A stretch of DNA of 64,000 bases, from assembly GCA_902463265.1 (NCBI GenBank), contig CABQEV010000010.1, positions 12,354-76,353 of the forward strand, read 5' to 3'. The translations under genes and the position numbers were made by a program. Numbering within the stretch: position 1 is the stretch's first letter; each line of letters begins with the position of its first letter. Positions 1 through 8,758 of the stretch are shown here, in pieces. The stretch comes from UMGS1889 sp900556055. GTDB lineage: Bacteria; Bacillota; Clostridia; Oscillospirales; Ruminococcaceae. The notes beneath the pieces are model-generated. The model did not search any database, had not been told where the DNA came from, and was given only the letters and a program-made list of their open reading frames with translations.

Positions 1-1439
1 CCGTTTCTGATCTCATTGTTAAGATCAATTATCTCAACATCCGGAAGCGGGTTATTTGAATATCTTTTTTCAAGCTTAAAAAGCGAATATCTGCCCGTCT
101 GTGCATAATACATGCTTTCGATAGAAGGCGTAGCCGATGCCATTAGCAGAACGGAATTATGAAACGCACATCTTTTTTTAGCGATCTCTCTTGCATGATA
201 CTTAGGAGATGATTCGGATTTGTATGTCCTTTCGCCTTCCTCGTCCATGATGATAAGCCCTATGTTGGATAGCGGAGAGAAAACAGCACTTCTTGTGCCT
301 ACAACGATTTTTGCGCCGCCGCTTTTTATGCGTTTGTATTCATTCATTCGCTGTGATAAAGACAATCCGCTGTGAATTACGGATACCATATCTCCGAAAA
401 GCGACTGAAATCTCTGTTGGATCTGAGGTGTAAGTGAGATCTCAGGTATCAGCACGATCGCTGTTTTGCCGATTTCAATTGTATGCTGAATAAGCTTTAC
501 AAATACCAGCGTTTTTCCGCTGCCCGTCACACCGTAAAGGAGCGCAGCGTGAGGCTTCCCGCTGTCTATCAGTTCGGCTATCCCGTCATACGCCCGCTGC
601 TGTTCATCAGAAAGCGTTATATCGGCAATATTTTCTGAAACTTCGGTTTTCGGAGTGCTTACGGTTTCATATTCATAATCGGAAATTACGCCTTTTTTAA
701 GCAATCCGTTTATCATTGCACGGGATACACCGCATACATATTCAAGCTCTTTTACAGACGCAGCCGCATTTTCCCTGAGAAAATCAACCACAGCCTGCTG
801 CTTTACGCTTACATTAAATGCAAATTCATTTGCACGGAATTCATCGGAAAGCTCGATCATACGCACCGTTTCATTCCTGACACGCTGCTTTACTTCGTTC
901 GTTTCCGTTATAAATCCCTTTTCAATAAGCGACTTTATATTATCTTTATCGGATGTATTCAGAAAGCTTTCAAGCATCCCGTCCACATCTTTTTTCAGTT
1001 TTGCTTCACTCAGCATGCAGTATATCTCGTTTTCACGTTCTGACAGATCTGCTGTATCAGGCGCTTTCGAGGGCTTAACCACGCTGAATTTCTGACTGAA
1101 TCTGAGTGACATTCCCGAAGGAACTATTGTATGAAACGCTTCGAAATATGTGCATAATGTTGTATTTTTCAGCCATATGAGCAGCTCCATCATTTCGCCG
1201 CTTATAATAGGTTCTTTATCTTCGACCGATGCAACAGGCTTGAATTTCTTCATTACCTCCTGATCATCGGTATATGAGATCTCCATTACAAGGGCGATCC
1301 TTTTTCTGTTGCCCCTTCCGAACGGCACAGTTACCCTCATTCCGACTTTAACACTGTCCTGAAGATCAGCAGGAACAGTGTAGCCAAAAAGCTTGTCATA
1401 ACCATATGTTGTGCCGTTTACGGCAGCTGAAACGATCAT
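1..1439 (-). CDS. priA: Primosomal protein N' (PriA helicase), 3' part outside window
   Basis: PriA is the 3'-to-5' DNA helicase that reloads the replisome at stalled forks. The visible 479 residues hold the N-terminal DNA-binding domain, a Walker A motif (GVTGSGKT), motif Ia and the start of the helicase core. The C-terminal zinc-binding and second helicase regions lie beyond the left edge. The start is the ATG at 1439, which begins MIVSAAVNGTTYGYDK. The Walker B box reads DEEG (234-245) where PriA normally has DEEH. It lies downstream of rpoZ on the same strand, a usual Firmicutes order (remA-gmk-rpoZ-priA), so it is probably cotranscribed from the promoter before yicC. Confidence 0.93.
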   Translation of the reverse strand, partial: MIVSAAVNGTTYGYDKLFGYTVPADLQDSVKVGMRVTVPFGRGNRKRIALVMEISYTDDQEVMKKFKPVASVEDKEPIISGEMMELLIWLKNTTLCTYFEAFHTIVPSGMSLRFSQKFSVVKPSKAPDTADLSERENEIYCMLSEAKLKKDVDGMLESFLNTSDKDNIKSLIEKGFITETNEVKQRVRNETVRMIELSDEFRANEFAFNVSVKQQAVVDFLRENAAASVKELEYVCGVSRAMINGLLKKGVISDYEYETVSTPKTEVSENIADITLSDEQQRAYDGIAELIDSGKPHAALLYGVTGSGKTLVFVKLIQHTIEIGKTAIVLIPEISLTPQIQQRFQSLFGDMVSVIHSGLSLSQRMNEYKRIKSGGAKIVVGTRSAVFSPLSNIGLIIMDEEGERTYKSESSPKYHAREIAKKRCAFHNSVLLMASATPSIESMYYAQTGRYSLFKLEKRYSNNPLPDVEIIDLNNEIRN

Positions 1440-1486
1440 TATCTGCGTATTCAAAACGTCAAAAGCTCACTTTCCGGGTTATATTA

Positions 1487-1711
1487 TCAGTGTTCTTCTG
1501 CTTTGCTGCCTCTGATCGAAGGATCTTCAACGATAAAATACTTTCTTGCAGCAAATTCCTCAACAGCAGTCTTTACGGGCTTCTGCTCCAGTATCTGCTT
1601 ATTCTCGTAGATCTCATCAGCGATCTGTCTTGCTCTCTTTGCAACGCCGATAACTACGGAATAGCTGTTTTCATTTTTGGTTGTGATCTGTGAAATTGAA
1701 GGTCTAAGCAT
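1487..1711 (-). CDS. rpoZ: RNA polymerase omega subunit
   Basis: Small subunit (74 aa) that helps assemble beta' into RNA polymerase. The start MLRPSIS at 1711 is preferred over an upstream in-frame ATG because GAGGTG lies 8 nt before it. The family pattern of an N-terminal serine/threonine-rich strand, then the conserved helix with AKRARQIADE, and a variable C-terminus is visible. The start overlaps the end of gmk by 8 bp, indicating translational coupling. The order gmk-rpoZ-priA is standard for Firmicutes and supports the call. Confidence 0.93.
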   Translation of the reverse strand: MLRPSISQITTKNENSYSVVIGVAKRARQIADEIYENKQILEQKPVKTAVEEFAARKYFIVEDPSIRGSKAEEH

Positions 1712-2309
1712 TTTCAAGCACCTCATTAATTAAATATTTATCTCTTTTGGAAGTCATTTTTTCGGCTGTGATAATGGCTTTCAGGTCATCAATAGCCTTT
1801 TCAAGCTCACCGTTTACCATTATGTAATCATATTTATCAGCCTGTCTTATTTCTTCGGATGCCTGCGCAACTCGCTTTTCTATAACATCCTCAGCTTCCG
1901 TTCCTCGCTTGTTGAGTCTGCGGCGAAGTTCTTTTACAGATGGCGGCATGATGAAAACAAAAACAGCATCGGGACACTTTTCCTTTATCCTCATTGCACC
2001 CTGAACCTCTATCTCAAGAATAACATTCTTTCCCGCTTCAAGATTTTCACGGACATGTCTTTCAGGCGTTCCGTAATAATTTCCGCAGTATGAAGCATAT
2101 TCAAGCATTCCGCCGTTTTCGATAAGCTCTTCAAACTGTTCTTTTTTCAGGAAATGATAATTAACTCCGTCAACCTCGCCGGGTCTGGGCGAGCGGGTTG
2201 TTGCGGATACGGAATAATAAAAATTTTCATCCTTGAGTATCTCCGCAAGTATTGTACCCTTTCCGCAGCCTGACGGACCCGATACAACTATCAGAAGTCC
2301 CTTACTCAT
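1704..2309 (-). CDS. gmk: Guanylate kinase
   Basis: Phosphorylates GMP to GDP with ATP in the cytoplasm. The 201-aa protein has the P-loop GPSGCGKGT near the N-terminus, the GMP-binding segment with SATTRSPRPGE and YHF, and the usual guanylate kinase length. The start MSKGLL at 2309 is chosen because AGGAGG is 9 nt upstream; an ATG at 2315 would be too close to it. The start overlaps the remA stop codon by 8 bp and the gene end overlaps rpoZ, so remA-gmk-rpoZ is tightly coupled. Confidence 0.95.
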   Translation of the reverse strand: MSKGLLIVVSGPSGCGKGTILAEILKDENFYYSVSATTRSPRPGEVDGVNYHFLKKEQFEELIENGGMLEYASYCGNYYGTPERHVRENLEAGKNVILEIEVQGAMRIKEKCPDAVFVFIMPPSVKELRRRLNKRGTEAEDVIEKRVAQASEEIRQADKYDYIMVNGELEKAIDDLKAIITAEKMTSKRDKYLINEVLENA

Positions 2310-2559
2310 CGTCATCTTCCTCCTCACTGTCGTCAAGACGTCCTGCCACTGTTTCAGGCTGGATCGCTGACAGTATAACATGGTCGCTGTCCATAATAAT
2401 GACAGCTCTGGTTCGTCTGCCGTATGTAGCGTCGATAAGAACGCCGTTTTCCTTGGCTTCCTGAACTATTCTCTTTATCGGAGCCGACTCCGGACTGACT
2501 ATCGCAATAAGTCTTGATGCGGAAATCATATTTCCGAAACCTATGTTGATCAGCTTCAA
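2302..2559 (-). CDS. remA: RemA/DUF370 family regulatory protein
   Basis: An 85-aa DUF370 protein (YlzA/RemA). In Bacillus, RemA is a DNA-binding activator of biofilm matrix and osmoprotection genes; in clostridia the gene is kept between yicC and gmk as here. The sequence shows the family hallmarks: an N-terminal INIGFGN, the SPESAPIKR segment and the basic GRRTRAVI stretch. The C-terminus is a very acidic tail (DSEEEDDDE) that also encodes the ribosome site of gmk. Its targets in this organism cannot be inferred. Confidence 0.88.
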   Translation of the reverse strand: MKLINIGFGNMISASRLIAIVSPESAPIKRIVQEAKENGVLIDATYGRRTRAVIIMDSDHVILSAIQPETVAGRLDDSEEEDDDE

Positions 2560-2572
2560 ACCGTGCTCCTCC

Positions 2573-3451
2573 TTATTCTATGTTCTGAACCTGCTCACGT
2601 ATTTTCTCGATCTCTGACTTTATCTCAATAACTGTTTTGGTGATGGCAAGACCCTGGCATTTCGAGCCTATGGTATTGGCTTCACGGTTGAACTCCTGGA
2701 TAAGAAAATCCAGTTTTCTTCCGACGGGAACGCTGCTTTCAAGAAGTTCCCTGCACTGCGAAATATGGCTTCTCAGGCGCACAGTCTCTTCATCGACAGC
2801 AGTTTTATCAGCAAATACAGCAGCCTCTGCAAGTATGCGCTGTTCGTCGATCTGCGTTCCTCCAAGTATCTCCTTCATACGCTCTGTCAAACGGCAGCGG
2901 TAAGCTTCTGTGACTTTAGGTGACTCACGTTCAACATCACCGACCATTTTTTCGATATTGCCGAGCTTGGACATTATATCCTCGGACATTTTCCTGCCTT
3001 CATTTTCACGCATGGAAATGAAATTATCGAGAGCGATCTGTGCCGCTTCACTGACGCATTTCCAGACAGTTTCTTCATCATCGGCAGCCTTTCTGACATT
3101 AAATATATCAGGCAGTCTGAGAAGATTTGAAAGACTGAGATCATCGGTAAGCTGCATATTTCCGTTTGCACTTCTCAGCGCATTGACATATCCCTCAGCA
3201 ATGCTTTCGTTTACTTCAATAACTGCATCAGCACCGCCTACGCTGTAGATCGACAGGCTGACCTCGACCTTTCCTCTTGAAATGCCGTTCTGAAAGAAAT
3301 TTTTCAGCTTTTCTTCAAGATAGCCGTAAGAACGGGGAATTTTCGCCGTGAAATCAAAAAATCTGTGATTTACCGAACGTATCTCCAGCAGGATATCATA
3401 TCCGCCTATAACAGACTGGCATCTTCCGTAGCCCGTCATACTTCTAATCAA
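2573..3451 (-). CDS. yicC: YicC/YloC family endoribonuclease
   Basis: A 292-aa YicC-type protein, begun by the invariant MIRSMTGYGR and ending in the conserved C-terminal region NTIGSKCQ followed by the ELKSEIEKIREQVQNIE-type helix. E. coli YicC is an endoribonuclease acting on small RNA; the family is otherwise poorly understood. It is the first gene of a yicC-remA-gmk-rpoZ-priA run, 13 bp before remA, with a good sigma-A promoter about 60 bp upstream. Confidence 0.9.
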   Translation of the reverse strand: MIRSMTGYGRCQSVIGGYDILLEIRSVNHRFFDFTAKIPRSYGYLEEKLKNFFQNGISRGKVEVSLSIYSVGGADAVIEVNESIAEGYVNALRSANGNMQLTDDLSLSNLLRLPDIFNVRKAADDEETVWKCVSEAAQIALDNFISMRENEGRKMSEDIMSKLGNIEKMVGDVERESPKVTEAYRCRLTERMKEILGGTQIDEQRILAEAAVFADKTAVDEETVRLRSHISQCRELLESSVPVGRKLDFLIQEFNREANTIGSKCQGLAITKTVIEIKSEIEKIREQVQNIE

Positions 3452-3507
3452 TGTAAACCCTCATTCCTGTTTTGCCGCATTTTGACGGCACATCATAATC
3501 AATATTT

Positions 3508-3536
3508 ATTATAGCATTTTTCAGCCGAAAATGCAA
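3508..3536 (-). promoter_or_regulatory. Sigma-A promoter of yicC-remA-gmk-rpoZ-priA
   Basis: On the minus strand TTGCAT (3536-3531), a 17-bp spacer and TATAAT (3513-3508) lie about 57 bp before the yicC start. No other promoter is evident until priA, where genes overlap or nearly touch. Confidence 0.75.
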
Positions 3537-3547
3537 GCATTTATTTC

Positions 3548-3585
3548 AAAAAAATCAGACCGATGCAAAATTTACACCGATCTGA
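3548..3585 (-). terminator. Intrinsic terminator after rluB
   Basis: On the minus strand an 11-bp stem (TCAGATCGGTG paired with CATCGGTCTGA, two G-U pairs) is followed by seven T. It directly follows the rluB stop and separates the scp-dacF-rluB operon from the yicC promoter. Confidence 0.85.
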
Positions 3586-3591
3586 AAATCA

Positions 3592-4323
3592 TCAGTCCTC
3601 TTTGCCTATTGCATTGCGAAGCGCACGAAGCTCCTCTGTGGACAGTTCTCTCCATGTGCCTGGCTTCAGCATTCCGAGTTTGACAGGACCTACAGCTGTT
3701 CTGCGGAGTCTAGCCACTTCAAGTCCGACCGCCTCACACATTTTTCTTATCTGACGGTTTCTGCCTTCTCTTATCACCATCTGGAGAACAACACGTCCCG
3801 GTTCATCTGTGAGAACGGTAACACTTGCGGGAAGTGTTTTTTTGCCGTCGATCTCTACGCCCTCTGCCAGCTGAATAAGCTGTTCGTCGGTTATTTCAGG
3901 GCGAACGGTCACGCGGTATGTTTTTGAAACGTGCTTTGCAGGATGCATAATATCATTTGCAAATTTTCCGTCATTTGTGAACAGCAGCAGTCCTTCGGAA
4001 TTTCTGTCAAGCCTACCTATTGGATATACTCTGTCGGGAACACCTGTCAGAAGGTCTGTAACGCATTTTCTGTCAAGCTCATCTGACATAGTTGTAACAT
4101 ATCCTCTCGGCTTATTGAGCATGATATAATACAGTTCTCTCTTTTTGGGGCGATAAATCCTCTCTCCGTCAACAGTAACCACATCACGCAGATCTGCCTT
4201 ATCGCCTATCTGTGCGGGATGTCCGTTTACCTTTACTCTGCCGCTGCTGATAAGCTCCTCAGCCTTTCTTCTTGAACAGTAACCGCTTTCGGCGATTATT
4301 TTCTGCAATCTGACTTTTTCCAT
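3592..4323 (-). CDS. rluB: RsuA/RluB-family rRNA pseudouridine synthase
   Basis: Isomerises specific uridines in rRNA to pseudouridine; the Firmicutes homologue is RluB acting on 23S rRNA. The 243-aa protein has an N-terminal S4 RNA-binding domain (residues 2-60) and the catalytic domain with GRLDRNSEG, where D106 is the predicted catalytic aspartate, and the GRNRQIRKM motif near the C-terminus. The start at 4323 is set by AGGA 6 nt upstream. It follows dacF by 13 bp and is the last gene before a terminator. RsuA-type specificity cannot be excluded. Confidence 0.9.
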   Translation of the reverse strand: MEKVRLQKIIAESGYCSRRKAEELISSGRVKVNGHPAQIGDKADLRDVVTVDGERIYRPKKRELYYIMLNKPRGYVTTMSDELDRKCVTDLLTGVPDRVYPIGRLDRNSEGLLLFTNDGKFANDIMHPAKHVSKTYRVTVRPEITDEQLIQLAEGVEIDGKKTLPASVTVLTDEPGRVVLQMVIREGRNRQIRKMCEAVGLEVARLRRTAVGPVKLGMLKPGTWRELSTEELRALRNAIGKED

Positions 4324-4336
4324 AAAAATCCTCATT

Positions 4337-5479
4337 TCAGATAATATTTTTCACAAAATCCATAACGCTCTCAAACAACCCTTTTTTTCTTTCGGTCACA
4401 ACAGCCGAAACATCACTTTCCGCATATATATCTGCAGATGCGATCTCCCTGCCGTTATAACAGTAAACTGCTTTTCCCACAACATCTCCCGCTGTCACCG
4501 GTGCATATACAAATTCAGGCAGATAGACAGTCATTGTCACTTCACTGCGCTTGTCTGACACAAATCCGCAGGAAGGCACATCTCTTAACGAAATGCCGCA
4601 TTTATCGGCAGTTCCTCCGACAACATCCATCTCATTCTTGCCTATATCAACGCTCAGAGGATACTTTGTGACCGCTGAAAAGCCGTAATCATACATTTTT
4701 ATATGATCATTCCAGTCATTCGGCGCATTAAGAGTGACGCATATCAGCATTACTCCGTCCTTTTCGGCTGCCGAAACAAGGCATCTGCCCGCTTCATCGG
4801 TAAATCCGGTTTTTATACCTATGCAGTGATCGTAAAAGCCAAGCAGCTTGTTCGTATTTCTGAGCCATCTGGTATACGGTGGATTTCCGAAACACAGCTG
4901 TGCATTTTTACTTCCGCATATCTCCCTGAATTCAGGGTTTTTCATCGCTTCAGCCGCAAGGATCGACATATCATAGGCAGTTGAATAATGATCCTTATCA
5001 TCAAGTCCCGAAGGGGTTACAAAAGATGTGTTCTTCATGCCGATATCCGCAGCACGCCTGTTCATCATTTCCGCAAAATCCGCAAAATTTCCGCCAAGCT
5101 TTACCGCCGATGCATTTGCTGCATCGTTTCCGGAAGGAAGCATCATTCCGTAGCAAAGCGCACGTTTAGTTACAATATCACCCTCTGTCAGTCCCATTGA
5201 AGATCCTTCGACCTTTATCGCCTCGCTGTCCACGGCAAATTCTTCATCGAGATCACCGCTTTCGAGAGTAAGCAAAGTCGTCATTATTTTTGTCGTGCTG
5301 GCCATGGGAAGCTTCATATTTTCATTTTTCCCGAAAATGATATCGCCTGTTGCAGCTTCGATCAGGACACATGCTTTTGCAGATACATCGGCAGAATTAA
5401 GTGCCTCAGCTCTGACAGCATTTCCCGAAACGAACAGCACAGCAGCAACTATAAGCGCCGTTATTTTTTTCAGATCCAT
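4337..5479 (-). CDS. dacF: D-alanyl-D-alanine carboxypeptidase (DacF/PBP5 type)
   Basis: A secreted or membrane-anchored serine peptidase that trims the terminal D-Ala from peptidoglycan pentapeptides. The 380-aa product has an N-terminal signal segment, SxxK at S61-K64 (STTK), SxN at S116-N118 (SGN) and KTG at K223-G225, then the beta-rich C-terminal PBP5 domain. The start at 5479 is preferred over the adjacent ATG at 5482 for spacing from GGTGA. Its location beside gerW and scpAB matches the sporulation-associated DacF of clostridia. A catalytically altered paralogue is at 36617-37750. Confidence 0.92.
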   Translation of the reverse strand: MDLKKITALIVAAVLFVSGNAVRAEALNSADVSAKACVLIEAATGDIIFGKNENMKLPMASTTKIMTTLLTLESGDLDEEFAVDSEAIKVEGSSMGLTEGDIVTKRALCYGMMLPSGNDAANASAVKLGGNFADFAEMMNRRAADIGMKNTSFVTPSGLDDKDHYSTAYDMSILAAEAMKNPEFREICGSKNAQLCFGNPPYTRWLRNTNKLLGFYDHCIGIKTGFTDEAGRCLVSAAEKDGVMLICVTLNAPNDWNDHIKMYDYGFSAVTKYPLSVDIGKNEMDVVGGTADKCGISLRDVPSCGFVSDKRSEVTMTVYLPEFVYAPVTAGDVVGKAVYCYNGREIASADIYAESDVSAVVTERKKGLFESVMDFVKNII

Positions 5480-5545
5480 CATAATCACCGCCATAAATAA
5501 TTCGGCAGACACGCCGTATTAAATTTTATGACGGCAATTCGCTGA

Positions 5546-5953
5546 TTATTGCTCTTTTCCTTCAGCAATAACGTCAGATGATGCCTTTTCGTCTTTTTTG
5601 AACAGAGCGCTGATCTTATCAAATACCTCAGGAACCATATTTATAACAGCATTTGATGCCGATGCATTCATAGAAAGCTGGAGAAGCTGAACTTCCCCTT
5701 CGGGTGAAACGCAGATAAATGCAAGCGGAGATACTGTCACTCCGCCGCCTGTTCCGCCGCCGAATATCTCCTTTTCGCTCTTGTTCGGCAGATCGGATCC
5801 GCCTGCGGCAAATCCGCATGATACCTTTGATACGGGAATTATGGTAACGCCGTTCGCAAGAACGATAGGTTCTCCTGTAACAGTATTGGCATCTACCATT
5901 TCCTTAATATTTGCAAGCGCAGAATTGATAAGTTCTTTGACCTTAATGTCCAT
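5546..5953 (-). CDS. gerW: Spore protein GerW/YtfJ
   Basis: A 135-aa YtfJ-family protein. In Bacillus it is made in the forespore under sigma-F and is needed for spore germination responses. It shows the conserved glycine-rich core (GGGTGGGVTVSPLAFI) and the upstream IIPVSKVSCGF segment. The start at 5953 has AGGAG 7 nt upstream; an ATG at 5959 is too near it. It overlaps the end of the DUF2953 gene, the same pairing as ytfJ-ytfI in Bacillus. Confidence 0.9.
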   Translation of the reverse strand: MDIKVKELINSALANIKEMVDANTVTGEPIVLANGVTIIPVSKVSCGFAAGGSDLPNKSEKEIFGGGTGGGVTVSPLAFICVSPEGEVQLLQLSMNASASNAVINMVPEVFDKISALFKKDEKASSDVIAEGKEQ

Positions 5954-6680
5954 TTTCATTCTCCTTTGTATTTATCTTGTTTTGTGTGAATTTATAATAT
6001 GCATACAGCAGGACTGCCGCACATGCTATGATCCTTGCAGGCGTCAGCTCCGCTTTAAAGCTTATTTTACAGTATGTTTTCGGATAATTGAAGCGGCAGC
6101 CGATATTGACGCTTTTTATCTTTACCTTAAACATAAGTTTTGTCAGCGCAAGCACGTTGTATACAATCGTGTTCATATTGCCGTAAAGCATGGCAGCTTC
6201 ATAAGCATCCTCATCGGCGGCAATGATATTTATGTCTACCCCTGTGATCTTCATGGTTTTCAGCAGTTTTTTCAGCGGCTCCCATACAGGTCTCACAAGC
6301 GGCTTGTATTCTTCTATCTTATCAAAAACAGCAGATAATCCGCTTTTTTCTTTTTTATCGCCGTCCGGATCAAAAAACTCCTCCGACTCATCATCTATAT
6401 CGTCATCTTCATCACTCAGATCATCAGCCAATGTACTTTCAGGCTTATCGGCAGCAGCTTCAGAGTCCGAAGCTTTTTCGGTTCTATCCTCAGTTTTATC
6501 GGATGTCACTGACTTTTTTTTAGGCTTTTCAGGCTTTTTCTTTCGCGGATATATAGTGAAAAACAGGTATTTCACCTTAAAATCGAGCTTGTCATTATAA
6601 TCCAGAACAGCCTTTACAGGGATATTCAGCAGAATTATCAGCACCGCAGCAATGATCAGCAAAACAATAAGCACCGTCAT
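5943..6680 (-). CDS. DUF2953 membrane protein (YtfI-like)
   Basis: A 245-aa protein with one N-terminal transmembrane segment (residues 2-25), then a long charged linker (about residues 48-110: lysine-rich, then strongly acidic), then a conserved C-terminal region ending in a second hydrophobic stretch (ARIIACAAVLLYAYY). The region with MLYGNMNTIVYNVLAL and SVNIGCRFNYP is typical of DUF2953. Function is unknown. It starts within the scpB stop (4-bp overlap) and ends within gerW, so it is translated with both. Confidence 0.8.
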   Translation of the reverse strand: MTVLIVLLIIAAVLIILLNIPVKAVLDYNDKLDFKVKYLFFTIYPRKKKPEKPKKKSVTSDKTEDRTEKASDSEAAADKPESTLADDLSDEDDDIDDESEEFFDPDGDKKEKSGLSAVFDKIEEYKPLVRPVWEPLKKLLKTMKITGVDINIIAADEDAYEAAMLYGNMNTIVYNVLALTKLMFKVKIKSVNIGCRFNYPKTYCKISFKAELTPARIIACAAVLLYAYYKFTQNKINTKENENGH

Positions 6681-7282
6681 ATGTACTGCTCCGTTTTGTC
6701 CGTATCTTCAATATCTTCCTCGGGCGCTTCTGTTTCATTTATCAGTATTTCATCAAAGCTTACCTGTCCGTCCGCACTGGGCAGCGACGGCAGATCATCT
6801 ATCGACGAAAGCTGAAAAGCTCTCAGGAAAGTATCCGTTGTTTTGTATGCGATGGGTCGTCCGGGAACATCAAGCCTTCCCGCCTCTTCAAGCAGATCCT
6901 TCTCAACAAGCGAATTTACAACGCTTGAACTGTCAACTCCTCTTATATGCTCAACAAAGCTCTTTGAAACAGGCTGATTATATGCAATGATAGTAAGAAC
7001 CTCCATCGCTGCCTGTGACAGCGGTGCCGCCTTTTTCTGCTCAAATGCCGCCTTTATAAATGTATCATAGCTTCGCTTTACCGCCAGCTGATATGATGTT
7101 CCGAGCTTCAGTACACAAAGTGCGCTTTCACTGTCCTCATATCGGTCAGACAGCATCCTTACAAGCTTATCAACATCGTCTGCATCGACTCCGGCTGCAT
7201 ATGCCAGCTTGTCCGCCTCAACGGGATCTCCGCTTGCGAACAGGACTGCTTCAATTATTGAAATTTCATCTTTCAGCTTCAT
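6677..7282 (-). CDS. scpB: Segregation and condensation protein B
   Basis: ScpB dimers bind the ScpA kleisin of the SMC condensin that compacts and segregates the chromosome. The 201-aa sequence has the two winged-helix domains typical of the family, including EAVLFASGDPV at the N-terminus and the signature LTIIAYNQPVSK with VDSSSVVNSLVEKDLL in the second domain. It overlaps scpA by 17 bp at its start and the DUF2953 gene by 4 bp at its end. Confidence 0.95.
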   Translation of the reverse strand: MKLKDEISIIEAVLFASGDPVEADKLAYAAGVDADDVDKLVRMLSDRYEDSESALCVLKLGTSYQLAVKRSYDTFIKAAFEQKKAAPLSQAAMEVLTIIAYNQPVSKSFVEHIRGVDSSSVVNSLVEKDLLEEAGRLDVPGRPIAYKTTDTFLRAFQLSSIDDLPSLPSADGQVSFDEILINETEAPEEDIEDTDKTEQYI

Positions 7283-8051
7283 CAGCGTTATTATCCTCCA
7301 GATCGGACGTTATTTCCAGATTTTCAAGTTCGCTGCCGTCATTTTCACGGTAATTTTCCTTGTTGAATGTAATAAGCGAATTATCTTCATTCAGCAGAAT
7401 ACGTCCCGATTTTGTAAGCTCAAGCACAGCCAGAAACGCCGCAACACGCTCTGAACGCTCCTGTATCCCGCCAAAAAGTTCATTCATCTGATATTCGCCG
7501 TGTTCGTAAAGACGTTTTAGTATCTTTACTATCTGCGATGTGACAGACACGAATTTTTTGGATACCAGCTTTGTAAATACATTAGCGGAAACAGGCTTCT
7601 CGTCTTCCTTTTTCAGTGCCATTCCGAGATATGCATCAACAAGCATTTCTGGGTTGTGAATATGCTTATATGTGTTGTCAATGTCGATCTTCATCGGCTT
7701 TCTGACACAGATAGCATCGCCTATGTACCGCTGCTTCATAAGCTCAGCAGTCTTTTTGCAGAGAGAAAGCTCGATCAGCCTGCCCTCCAGCTCCTTCTTC
7801 ATCTCCTCCGCCTCGGTATGCTTCGGCAGCAGCGAAACGGTTTTGATGTATATGAGCTTTGCAGCCATTTCGAGGAATTCTCCCGCTATCTCCATATCCT
7901 GAACAGCCATCCTGTTTATGTAATCAAGATATTGCTCCAGCAGAAGTGTTATAGGGATATCATTTATATTCAGCTTATGCTTGGCGATAAGGTGCAGCAG
8001 CAGATCAAGCGGACCTTCAAAAACGGGCAGCTTATAGGTAATCTGTTCTAT
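7266..8051 (-). CDS. scpA: Segregation and condensation protein A, non-standard start codon
   Basis: ScpA is the kleisin that bridges the SMC heads. From codon ATA at 8051 the frame encodes 261 aa and contains the invariant N-terminus YKLPVFEGPLDLLLHLI, which is upstream of the first in-frame ATG (7910) and must be translated. No ATG, GTG or TTG in this frame precedes it after the in-frame TGA at 8054-8052. A GGGAG at 8065-8061 lies 9 nt before the ATA. The likely start is therefore ATA (8051) or ATT (8042). An ATG at 8060 is in frame but is followed two codons later by the TGA. The C-terminal winged helix is normal. Confidence 0.85.
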   Translation of the reverse strand: MEQITYKLPVFEGPLDLLLHLIAKHKLNINDIPITLLLEQYLDYINRMAVQDMEIAGEFLEMAAKLIYIKTVSLLPKHTEAEEMKKELEGRLIELSLCKKTAELMKQRYIGDAICVRKPMKIDIDNTYKHIHNPEMLVDAYLGMALKKEDEKPVSANVFTKLVSKKFVSVTSQIVKILKRLYEHGEYQMNELFGGIQERSERVAAFLAVLELTKSGRILLNEDNSLITFNKENYRENDGSELENLEITSDLEDNNADEAER

Positions 8052-8067
8052 TCAAATCATCTCCCGT

Positions 8068-8712
8068 TTATTTGACTGCGATCATTATAAGGTCAACCCA
8101 GCCCGAAAGACTGTCCATTACATTTATAGCAAAATTTTCGAGATAGTAAAGCGGAACATCAAGAATTCCTGTTATAGAAAGAACTATAAGAATTATCATT
8201 ATGATATTTTCATGTTCCATTATCTTGAAGTATGCTTTTGTCGGAAGAAATACAGTCAGCAGACGTGAACCGTCAAGCGGCGGAACAGGAAGCAGATTGA
8301 ATACTGCCAGTCCAAGGTTGATAAGCATAGCCTGAACAAGTATGAAAGTGATGTATTTTGCATCAAGATAATACGCTACCTTGTAGATTATCATGAAAAT
8401 ATAAGCAAGCAGGAGATTTGAAAGAGGTCCTGCAAGAGCGCTGAGAGCCATTCCCCACTTCGGCTTTTTAAAGTTATTGGGATTTATCGGAACAGGCTTT
8501 GCCCATCCGAATCCCATTACTATCATTGCTATCGCACCCCATATGTCGAGATGAACAAATGGATTAAGCGATATCCTGCCCTGATTTTTTGCCGTGTCAT
8601 CGCCCATCCAGTGAGCAGCAAGCGCATGCGCAGACTCATGTATAGGGAAACAGGTCAGCAGAATAAATGAGTGTATAAGCAGAGAAATAAGTTCACTCTG
8701 TATTCTATCCAT
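8068..8712 (-). CDS. Site-2 protease family (M50) membrane metalloprotease
   Basis: A 214-aa polytopic protease of the short YwhC/YdcA-like M50 group. The zinc motif HESAH is in the first membrane segment and the second conserved motif NLLPVPPLDG in a later one; about five hydrophobic segments are visible. Substrates are unknown. It is the first gene of the operon running through scpAB to rluB, with a sigma-A promoter 47 bp upstream. Linkage of this protease with scpA is common in clostridia. Confidence 0.9.
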   Translation of the reverse strand: MDRIQSELISLLIHSFILLTCFPIHESAHALAAHWMGDDTAKNQGRISLNPFVHLDIWGAIAMIVMGFGWAKPVPINPNNFKKPKWGMALSALAGPLSNLLLAYIFMIIYKVAYYLDAKYITFILVQAMLINLGLAVFNLLPVPPLDGSRLLTVFLPTKAYFKIMEHENIIMIILIVLSITGILDVPLYYLENFAINVMDSLSGWVDLIMIAVK

Positions 8713-8758
8713 GTAAATATGTTCCTTTCATTATTGCCGCAAATCAATACATATATTT

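Noticed and set aside
8052..8060. scpA read from ATG 8060 through the TGA (stop recoding)
   Set aside because: GGGAG directly touches this ATG, so it is badly placed as a start, and the rest of the window uses TGA as a normal stop (for example spoIIIAA). Recoding is less likely than an AUA or AUU start or an error.
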